Source of the DNA: Phormidesmis priestleyi
GTDB taxonomy: Bacteria; Cyanobacteriota; Cyanobacteriia; Phormidesmidales; Phormidesmidaceae
Reading direction: 5' to 3'
Assembly: GCA_003242115.1 (NCBI GenBank)
Contig: QBMP01000286.1
Span: forward strand, 1-10,023
DNA length: 10,023 bases
The translations under genes and the position numbers were made by a program. Below, in pieces: positions 6,801 to 10,023 of this stretch. Under the pieces are notes generated by a model. The model saw only the letters and a program-made list of their open reading frames with translations, was not told the DNA's origin and made no database searches. The stretch's first letter is position 1; every line of letters begins with the position of its first letter.

Positions 6801-6990
6801 CGTTGGCCGCAATGATGGCCTCACTAACGCAGCTATCGCGCCATTCCTGCCGAGCTGTTTCTATTCCCTGTCGTGATTTAGCGGCTGATTGTTCCGACGC
6901 GGCAAAAGCTTTCTTGGCTAAGTCTTTGGGTGCGATCGCGCGGGCGGTATCGTCTTTTGATGTGACGTTGTGTAGAATGAGGCTAGACAT
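3862..6990 (-). CDS. Plasmid replication protein, CyRepA type (DUF3854 TOPRIM-like plus SF2 helicase)
   Basis: A 1042-residue protein that most likely starts and drives plasmid replication. Order of parts: N-terminal region 1-150; TOPRIM-like DUF3854 region about 155-300 with TEGAKKAGA (E182), LAFDQDDK (D240, D242) and GKGIDD (279-284), as in primase/topoisomerase folds; helicase region about 335-640 with Walker A SAKGTGKT (348-355), Walker B DLVLDE (429-434), VIIADADLD (471-479), VYVVTDSK, TSPSAGTGLSIEG (595-607) and QALGRVR (629-635) as the arginine-containing last motif. A long C-terminal part follows, with a disordered acidic tail after about 965. This pairing of primase-like and helicase domains on one chain matches Rep proteins of large cyanobacterial plasmids (CyRepA). 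The start is secure: GAGGAGG six bases before ATG. The start is overlapped by a leader ORF. HIP1 sites are frequent. Confidence 0.92.
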   Translation of the reverse strand: MSSLILHNVTSKDDTARAIAPKDLAKKAFAASEQSAAKSRQGIETARQEWRDSCVSEAIIAANVRYVEGDEAVDLLTRPAIENMGGHAAQYATGKVINLRKRYEHVLAGGWWVSGLDPLNDWQQMEWGQFKPVKPRDRWDVPDKLIKYETPAKQSTRAIFLDGAVDWQALQTDITTPRLWTEGAKKAGAALTADYAAVALPGVNSGYRSKDALGNPIAPYLIPDVVAMAQPGSVHYLAFDQDDKPETRQKVAIALSRFGKLLTAAGCTIKIVRWSPGKGKGIDDLISNHGADAFHQAIEAALPLDEWQLWQALDNRLTVAPTIRLKAHDLKVLSAESVPDTGIIAIASAKGTGKTNLIGGLIAGKDKALLAGHRISLMRNLSERCGVNYRGDLDKQGGRFIVGDAYTLRLGTCVDSLLAIAPDSFRGCDLVLDEVCQVLRHLLTSSTCHKDGKRPVLLGRFKELLQTARRVIIADADLDNKAIAYIQHLRGDGARPFLIRNDYQTSGYPVRFIEASDASAITGELLRDLQAGKRVYVVTDSKRGSKRIHRLIAELSRSIPSLLVNSETSGGEVERAFMEDPDRHLSAISLQAVTTSPSAGTGLSIEGNHFDKVYGIFYGASSTDADMSQALGRVRENLPRVVWCAKYGRNFSKAGRDGSALKLRELLRQKSEYTASTLLIRSSLSEMGSDGLAGYDWANDPHLKYWSEVEAERNRSMWNLRTALRIRLMHEGHQIERVELGSDEQARNLLKAAREDLKMENAIAVEMATNLTAVEAKQLDQLDGLDETQRLALQKWKIADFYCLNVEQVNADLVRFDNDGRRRGQLLNLEGFLHAEEAAAADVRSLEKQAKWQKNFTQKGYTPWDLSNVTLKRDVRLLLGLDAYLAPGKVWDSQALAEFRERAIAYAPQIKAALNFTIKLEMSATQILNQLLEQMGITCEAKQHRKDGGRVRIYQIDAIAWTLNIEILERRKKRREQVSESGTPLLVTDHSRKGCDTAEPTETSNSDCEPGVGVHLPAAPLDDSPDPLAPDHYDAAAWGWSV

Positions 6991-7066
6991 AACGAACCTC
7001 CTCGTAGGTTTGTTGAGGAGACTGGATCGCCTTCGGCGCTAAGGTTATTTTCAAAAACAGGTTCAT
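6983..7066 (-). CDS. 27-residue leader ORF overlapping the rep start
   Basis: ATG 7066 opens a frame of 27 codons (MNLFLKITLAPKAIQSP, then QQTYEEVRYV) whose TAG (6985-6983) lies inside the second and third codons of rep, in another frame. A ribosome finishing here stops about on the rep start. GGTGG lies about eight bases before the ATG as a possible ribosome-binding site. The frame passes through the rep Shine-Dalgarno (the YEEV codons), so its translation must open the hairpin at 6991-7014. The layout equals that of leader peptides such as tap in IncFII or repY in IncI/IncB plasmids, which couple to rep; the sequence is unrelated and the role is inferred. Confidence 0.5.
   Translation of the reverse strand: MNLFLKITLAPKAIQSPQQTYEEVRYV
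6991..7014 (-). promoter_or_regulatory. Hairpin that can sequester the rep Shine-Dalgarno
   Basis: In the rep mRNA AACCU (7010-7006) pairs with AGGUU (6999-6995), enclosing ACGAGG. After an A-C mismatch, AAC (7014-7012) pairs with GUU (6993-6991). The stem uses the last AGG of the Shine-Dalgarno GAGGAGG and ends next to the rep ATG. Translation of the leader ORF would melt it. Confidence 0.5.
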
Positions 7067-7096
7067 GGTTTCATCCACCGAATTTGTATATCAACT

Positions 7097-7153
7097 AAGA
7101 AAGTCAGAGAAGAACCCGCAGTTTGGTAGACGGGGGTTCCCTCTGGCTTTTTT
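7097..7153 (+). terminator. Hairpin with T6 run, candidate antisense-RNA terminator
   Basis: On the plus strand AAGTCAGAG (7101-7109) pairs with CTCTGGCTT (7141-7149, one G-T pair), and GAACCC (7112-7117) pairs with GGGTTC (7134-7139), leaving loop CAGTTTGGTAGA (7119-7130). Six T follow (7148-7153). No plus-strand gene ends here, so the transcript would be a short RNA antisense to the rep leader. Possible -10 TATATC at 7087-7092; no clear -35. Confidence 0.6.
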
Positions 7154-7161
7154 GGTGCTTG

Positions 7162-7193
7162 CCTATCCCGCAGTTGGTAGACGGTGAGATAGG
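7162..7193. repeat. Second hairpin with the same loop as 7112-7139
   Basis: CCTATC (7162-7167) pairs with GATAGG (7188-7193), and CCG (7168-7170) with CGG (7182-7184), leaving a 3-base bulge and loop CAGTTGGTAGA. The core CCCGCAGTT(T)GGTAGACGG is shared with the neighbouring hairpin (7115-7133) except for one T. Both have the bulge on the same side. This looks like a duplicated regulatory stem-loop. Confidence 0.7.
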
Positions 7194-7267
7194 AAGAGCC
7201 GCACCCTTAGTTTTGCAAGGGCTGAAAGCTGGCGATCGCGCCAAAGGCTGTCCATTTGCCAAGTCAT
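7163..7267 (-). CDS. 34-residue ORF coupled to the Uma2 gene
   Basis: ATG 7267 overlaps the Uma2 stop by one base (TGATG) and has GGAGG seven bases upstream, the best ribosome-binding site among the small ORFs here. The product (MTWQMDSLWRDRQLSALAKL, then RVRLFLSHRLPTAG) is basic and unrecognised. Its last codons and TAG lie inside the 7162-7193 hairpin, so ribosomes translating it would disturb that structure. It shares a MxxLWRD stretch with the 19-residue ORF at 7876-7935. It could be a small protein or a regulatory reading frame controlling folding of the rep leader. Translation is likely, function unknown. Confidence 0.45.
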   Translation of the reverse strand: MTWQMDSLWRDRQLSALAKLRVRLFLSHRLPTAG

Positions 7268-7875
7268 CAGCTCACCTCCAAAAGATCATCGTCGTCTGGG
7301 TCTAGCAGCGTCGCCGCCGAAACCTTTAGCTCAGGAAAGAGCCTAGAGCTGATCAGCTCAGTGCCTCTGTACTCGCCTACTTCTTCATACTCGCCATCAG
7401 CCAGCAATAGCACCAGCACATAGCCATCAACCGGGTTGATAATCCAGTATTCGGGGATTTTAGCTAGTGCGTATTCTAGGCGCTTGTCTACCGTATCGCG
7501 CCGGGTGTTGCCGGGACTGGCTACCTCAATCGCTAGCGCTGGAGGGTTACCGGCTGCAAAGACTGCCTTTGTCAGGTGCTTCATCGCCCGCCATTGAGCG
7601 CGATCGCTGACCACTTTATCGGGCGATCTGACGTTGTTCTCGGCGTCAGCGCGGGGAATTTCTACCCCGGTAGGGCCAAAGCAAAACAGGCTTTTCCCCT
7701 GAGCTTTGATGTGGGCGTTTAAAAGCTGCTGAATGAATGCCGTTATAAAAACGTGCAGCGGTGAAGGATCGGCCATATCAAAAATTTCACCGTTTGCAAA
7801 CTCGGTTCTCGTGCCGTCGTAGGGCAGCAGTAAGTATTCTGTGAGGCTGGTTTTTCTGGCAAGTAGCTTTTGCAT
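7267..7875 (-). CDS. Uma2 family endonuclease (DUF820, PD-(D/E)XK fold)
   Basis: A 202-residue member of the DUF820/Uma2 group, which is greatly expanded in cyanobacteria and has a restriction-endonuclease-like fold; targets of most members are unknown. Visible family marks: LTEYLLLPYDGTRTEFANGEI (11-31, the usual LxxYxxLP...YELxxGEI start), RSPDKVVSDR (83-92) with the PD aspartate at 86, LAIEVASPGN (114-123) with E117, RRDTVDKRLEYA (125-136) with K131, and IPEYWIINP (140-148). Core catalytic positions appear intact. The ATG is preceded by GAGGTGAGC, which ends the previous 19-residue ORF (TAAATG junction). Its own last codons GAGGTGAGCTGATG serve as Shine-Dalgarno and start for the next ORF. 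Often found with mobile DNA; its role on this plasmid is not evident. Confidence 0.88.
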   Translation of the reverse strand: MQKLLARKTSLTEYLLLPYDGTRTEFANGEIFDMADPSPLHVFITAFIQQLLNAHIKAQGKSLFCFGPTGVEIPRADAENNVRSPDKVVSDRAQWRAMKHLTKAVFAAGNPPALAIEVASPGNTRRDTVDKRLEYALAKIPEYWIINPVDGYVLVLLLADGEYEEVGEYRGTELISSRLFPELKVSAATLLDPDDDDLLEVS

Positions 7876-7935
7876 TTAGCTCACCTCATTATTGGTGGTA
7901 GTTTGATCGCGCCAAAGTCTGGTCATTTTCTCCAT
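7876..7935 (-). CDS. 19-residue ORF filling the gap before Uma2
   Basis: The frame starts with ATG 7935, overlapping the stop of the upstream gene by one base (TGATG), and ends with TAA directly before the Uma2 ATG. It thus exactly bridges the 59-base gap. The product MEKMTRLWRDQTTTNNEVS is unrecognised; MTRLWRD resembles MDSLWRD in the 34-residue ORF. Its last codons GAG GTG AGC supply the Uma2 Shine-Dalgarno. It probably acts to pass ribosomes from one gene to the next; a functional peptide is possible but unproven. Confidence 0.4.
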   Translation of the reverse strand: MEKMTRLWRDQTTTNNEVS

Positions 7936-8369
7936 CAGCTTGCTTGCTCTATTTGATCAATGCGATCGCTCAACCCACTCACCGCGCCGTTAGTGCTATG
8001 CAGCTCTAAAAATAGTCGCTGTAGAGTTTTCTGCATCGCTTCAAAGCGTCGATTGCTTTCTTCAAAGCGTTGGTCTGAGCGCTGCTGACGTGCGATCGCT
8101 TCAGATCGCAGAATTTCAAAGCGCTGATTCCCCTCATCAATGGCAGAAACCAACGTTCCGACCGTCTGACGCAACTCACGGCAAGCTACCTCATTAGATG
8201 AGACAGCACCAAGCAAAGTATCAATCTCATCTGTATGAGTGGTTTGCTGTACAGCTATCCGGTCTAGGGTCGCGTTGGTCCCTTGTAAGGCCGTGCTGGT
8301 GGAATTAGCCAGCGCTTCAATAGCTCTCGCGTTCGATTCGCACAGTGCCTTTAGTTCGTCGTCAGTCAT
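7935..8369 (-). CDS. Coiled-coil hypothetical protein
   Basis: A 144-residue soluble protein that looks almost wholly alpha-helical. Heptad-like spacing of hydrophobic residues runs from about residue 10 to the end, with the charged repeats QRFEILRSEAIARQQRSDQRFEESNRRFEAMQK (about 81-113) and a final SDRIDQIEQ segment. Such short coiled-coil proteins with repeated RFE units are common near Uma2/DUF820 genes in cyanobacteria and in phage or plasmid loci; no function is assigned. The chosen start is ATG 8369, which overlaps the upstream stop as TGATG and has GAGAGG seven bases before it. The GTG one codon earlier would lie too close to that site. Its stop again overlaps the next start. Confidence 0.72.
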   Translation of the reverse strand: MTDDELKALCESNARAIEALANSTSTALQGTNATLDRIAVQQTTHTDEIDTLLGAVSSNEVACRELRQTVGTLVSAIDEGNQRFEILRSEAIARQQRSDQRFEESNRRFEAMQKTLQRLFLELHSTNGAVSGLSDRIDQIEQAS

Positions 8370-8800
8370 CACGCAGCCTCTCTAACATCAGCAATCACAT
8401 TCACTCGATCCTTACCGCCAACTAACGGTCTTAGCTCAGTAATCGGCGCGTCAAACACTATTGCTTCAGCCCAGCCGCTAACCTGCCTAATTTGAGCCGT
8501 AGCGCCTTCTATTGCCAGCACTGCCCATTCAGCTAAGCTAGTGCCCCACTTACATCGCGAACCCACTTCTATCGCCTCACTAACAGGTATGGGTGGCAGC
8601 GCCTGAACGTTAACCCCTGGCAAAAACTGAACCTCGGAAGCCTTCACCCATAGCAGCGTAGGAATCAGTATCGGCTCACCTTGCGCGGGCGATACGTTAG
8701 CCCATTCAGCGTGTAAATATCCTGGCAGTCTAATGAGTGCCTTATCTGCTTGGCGCTGCTCTACCTGATAGATATGTGCCCGATAGCGGCAATAGTTCAC
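8369..8800 (-). CDS. Hypothetical protein, GTG start
   Basis: A 143-residue protein I do not recognise. It begins MNYCRYRAHIYQVEQRQADKA-type beta/alpha sequence, has LPGYLHAEW and GEPILIPTLLWVKASEVQF in the first half, and ALPPIPVSEAIEVGSRCKWG at 66-85, ending in a DRVNVIADVREAA strand. No signal peptide or membrane helix; probably a small compact mixed alpha/beta domain. The start is GTG at 8798-8800, supported by GAGG seven bases upstream and by the absence of an early in-frame ATG. It follows the 35-residue gene by 13 bases, and its stop overlaps the next start, so it is an inner gene of the coupled minus-strand row. Confidence 0.72.
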   Translation of the reverse strand: MNYCRYRAHIYQVEQRQADKALIRLPGYLHAEWANVSPAQGEPILIPTLLWVKASEVQFLPGVNVQALPPIPVSEAIEVGSRCKWGTSLAEWAVLAIEGATAQIRQVSGWAEAIVFDAPITELRPLVGGKDRVNVIADVREAA

Positions 8801-8813
8801 TGTTTGCCCTCAG

Positions 8814-8921
8814 TTAGATAATCTTCACTTCCTGTTCTGTCGCCTCACGGGGCCTGCCGTTGTCGTCAATCATCCAACGTTGTCGCTGCTCATCGTAGTA
8901 AGGCTTTTGGGCGTCAGTCAT
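8814..8921 (-). CDS. 35-residue small protein gene
   Basis: ATG 8921 overlaps the stop of the preceding gene by four bases (ATGA, 8918-8921) and is preceded by GGAGGGGG about seven bases upstream, a strong ribosome-binding site. The product (MTDAQKPYYDEQRQRWMIDD, then NGRPREATEQEVKII) is hydrophilic, with a YYDEQRQRWMIDDNGRP stretch that reads like a compact beta-hairpin. No family recognised. The next gene's GAGG lies directly behind its TAA. The tight overlap, strong site and normal protein-like composition make this a real gene despite its size. Confidence 0.65.
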   Translation of the reverse strand: MTDAQKPYYDEQRQRWMIDDNGRPREATEQEVKII

Positions 8922-9148
8922 TTTTCAACCCCCTCCGATCTCACTTCACTAAGCAGTCGGACGAATTCATTGTCGTTCATGTGTCGAGATACAGCCGCAG
9001 AGATCTCAGCCTCAATAGCTTTGCGCACACTATCAGCCTGCCGATAACGCCTTAGAGCCTCAGCTTCTATCCAGGTATTTGTTGATAAACGACTAGCGCC
9101 GCTTTTAGGAATCTTCATCGCTGTAGAAAGCATAGTTTTAATGGCCAC
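8918..9148 (-). CDS. Small hypothetical protein, divergent from parM
   Basis: Up to 76 residues, helical and charged (TWIEAEALRRYRQADSVRKA, IEAEISAAVSRHMNDNEF). Three possible starts, none with a good Shine-Dalgarno: GTG 9148, ATG 9133 and ATG 9118. From 9118 the protein is 66 residues beginning MKIPKSGASRLSTNTWIEAE. The RLSTNTW strand followed by two helices is faintly like a ribbon-helix-helix DNA-binding protein, and it lies next to the centromere-like repeats, so a repressor or ParR-like adaptor is possible; this is weak inference. It heads the coupled row of minus-strand genes and its stop overlaps the next ATG. Confidence 0.6.
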   Translation of the reverse strand: MAIKTMLSTAMKIPKSGASRLSTNTWIEAEALRRYRQADSVRKAIEAEISAAVSRHMNDNEFVRLLSEVRSEGVEK

Positions 9149-9158
9149 ATAGTAGCCG

Positions 9159-9291
9159 AAATGCGTACATGCCGCTTACTGTAGCCTAATTGCCTACGTT
9201 ATGAGTACAGCGTAACTTATGGCAAAAAGCCTTTTATATCAGGTTTTCTGTACGCAATTAGTACGCTTGTTGTACGCAATTAGGCTACAGT
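9159..9291. repeat. parC-like array: 11-bp iterons and 16-bp inverted repeat
   Basis: Right cluster: three adjacent 11-mers, TGTACGCAATT (9249-9259), AGTACGCTTGT (9260-9270) and TGTACGCAATT (9271-9281). Left cluster in reverse orientation: AAATGCGTACA (9159-9169, 10 of 11 after reversal), AATTGCCTACG (9189-9199) and TTATGAGTACA (9200-9210). ACTGTAGCCTAATTGC (9178-9193) is the perfect inverse of 9276-9291, and the arms extend to 20 bp with one mismatch. A 38-base AT-rich core (9211-9248) lies between. The parC site of plasmid R1 also has two clusters of 11-bp iterons around the parM promoter, so this is the likely ParR-binding centromere. Confidence 0.65.
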
Positions 9292-9309
9292 GGCCTCATA
9301 AGCAACCAC

Positions 9310-9354
9310 GAGTGAGAAGCGAGTGAATCACTCAAACCTTACTCAAAAGCGAGT
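9310..9354. repeat. Phased GAGT/ACTC boxes
   Basis: GAGT at 9310 and 9321, ACTC at 9330 and 9341, GAGT at 9351: five tetramers spaced 11, 9, 11 and 10 bases, so all on about the same helix face. The longer unit AAGCGAGTGAATC repeats exactly at 9317-9329 and 9347-9359. They lie between the iterons and the parM start, where an operator would sit. Confidence 0.5.
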
Positions 9355-9398
9355 GAATCGTGTGGCTTGTTTGTATACCAATACTTTGAGGCTTTTTT

Positions 9399-10022
9399 AT
9401 GCAATCTGAAATTATCCCAAAAACGCTTAAAACTGAGGGTTTACCAAGCTCTAAAGCCCTTGTGTTCATTGACCTTGGCAATGGTTTTGTTAAGGTGCTG
9501 ATTCGCCCTCACGGCTCTACCAAATTTGAGCGCGTCTCATTCCCGTCCTATGTCGCCCAGACTGACGAATCTAACAGTGACTGCCTGAGAATTCTGCAAG
9601 GGCAATCACTGACGACTTATAAAATCGGTGCGGGTGCTGCGAACACTCCCCAGTCCCACACCGGCCAAAACGAAACGGGTAAGGTATCGAACGCTAAACT
9701 TTTGCTACTTCATGCACTGCGTTTAGCGTTCGGCACTGGCCAAAACATTCACGCCGATGTGATTTTTACGAGTCCATCAAACAAAGCTTATGGCTCGGAT
9801 ATCAGCGCTCAACTCACAGGCGTTCATCCGGTCACCATTCCTGCTGACGTTGAAGTGATTGGCAGTGAGGCCAAAACCTTTACAGCAGTCGTTCACCGCG
9901 CCGTGCCGATGCTTGAAGGTCATTACGCATTCAGCCAACTGAAGCTCAAAGCCGAGATACGGCCAATTTGGGGTATGGCCCCGACTATTGCAAAATCCAG
10001 CCATAGGCTGAAAGTGCTTTGA
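9399..10022 (+). CDS. parM: ParM/StbA-like actin ATPase, apparently truncated
   Basis: Actin-like ATPase that forms filaments to push plasmid copies apart in type II partition. Residues 21-33 VFIDLGNGFVKVL carry the phosphate-1 motif (D25, G27, G29, K32). FERVSFPSYVA (43-53), TTYKIGAGA, the HALRLAF helix and ADVIFTSPSNKAYGSDI (119-135) all fit ParM/StbA domain I. The ATG has GAGG seven bases upstream. The frame ends with TGA at 10020-10022 after 207 residues, against about 320-350 for the family. Similarity seems to fade after HYAF (about 178); the expected phosphate-2 DxGxGT motif is missing and residues 179-207 look unrelated. A frameshift or insertion near 9930 is likely. A ParR gene would be expected further right. 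Confidence 0.75.
   Translation: MQSEIIPKTLKTEGLPSSKALVFIDLGNGFVKVLIRPHGSTKFERVSFPSYVAQTDESNSDCLRILQGQSLTTYKIGAGAANTPQSHTGQNETGKVSNAKLLLLHALRLAFGTGQNIHADVIFTSPSNKAYGSDISAQLTGVHPVTIPADVEVIGSEAKTFTAVVHRAVPMLEGHYAFSQLKLKAEIRPIWGMAPTIAKSSHRLKVL
9970..10010. other. Small hairpins at the parM break
   Basis: GGGG-TATGG-CCCC (9970-9982) and CAGCC-ATA-GGCTG (9998-10010) lie in the part of the frame that no longer resembles ParM. Closely placed small hairpins occur at ends of IS200/IS605-type elements, so this may be the edge of an insertion, but no transposase or other end is visible in the window. Confidence 0.25.
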
Positions 10023-10023
10023 T

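Noticed and set aside
7115..7184. tRNA-like look of GCAGTTGGTAGACG (similar to a tRNA D-arm)
   Set aside because: No acceptor stem, anticodon arm or T-arm can be folded around it, and the motif occurs twice inside simple hairpins.
7123..7305. 60-codon plus-strand frame over the rep leader and Uma2 end
   Set aside because: No ribosome-binding site; it runs through both regulatory hairpins and the T-run, and the protein resembles no family.
1..10023. CRISPR array, rRNA, riboswitch or complete insertion sequence
   Set aside because: The repeats are too few, too short or spaced wrongly for CRISPR; no rRNA-like or known riboswitch core was seen; no transposase frame is present.

Overview
The window looks like part of a cyanobacterial plasmid. 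The octamer GCGATCGC (HIP1), a hallmark of many cyanobacterial genomes, recurs throughout, including inside the parA-like, higA-like and replication genes. The gene set (one very large Rep protein, two partition systems, a toxin-antitoxin pair, an Uma2-type nuclease and small unknown proteins) is plasmid backbone. No chromosomal housekeeping gene, rRNA or tRNA was seen. The species cannot be named from the sequence.

Layout. 1-1301: a minus-strand XRE-type antitoxin-like regulator without a visible toxin, then an unrecognised 230-residue basic protein. 1302-1805: a non-coding block with a 22-bp-arm inverted repeat, direct repeats and a promoter/operator zone. 1806-2750 (+): a type Ib partition cassette, a small ParA followed with zero spacing by a ribbon-helix-helix partner. 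2751-3582 (+): a region with an operator matching those around parA, then higB/higA. 3583-3861: a terminator-like hairpin and a perfect three-copy 14-bp tandem repeat. 3862-6990 (-): a 1042-residue plasmid replication protein with a TOPRIM-like DUF3854 region and an SF2-type helicase region, consistent with the cyanobacterial CyRepA family. 6983-9148 (-): small genes upstream of rep, reading toward it and mostly linked by overlapping stop/start codons. 9149-9398: a repeat-dense divergent region resembling a parC centromere. 9399-10022 (+): a ParM/StbA-like actin ATPase whose frame ends early.

The most interesting part is the rep control region (6983-7267). A 27-residue leader ORF ends inside the start of rep. 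A hairpin would tie up part of the strong rep Shine-Dalgarno. Just upstream lie two hairpins with nearly the same loop, one followed by six T on the opposite strand. This resembles antisense-RNA/leader-peptide copy-number control known from IncFII and IncB/IncI plasmids, here in front of an unrelated cyanobacterial Rep. Small ORFs of 35, 19, 34 and 27 residues join most of the genes in a coupled chain running from 9148 into rep.

How it works together (inference): Rep replicates the plasmid under post-transcriptional control from its leader. ParA plus the RHH protein segregate it. HigBA kills plasmid-free cells. The ParM system at the right edge is a second partition system, possibly broken. 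Three GTGTAYACAC palindromes, two around the start of parA and one ahead of higBA, suggest a shared regulator for partition and addiction.
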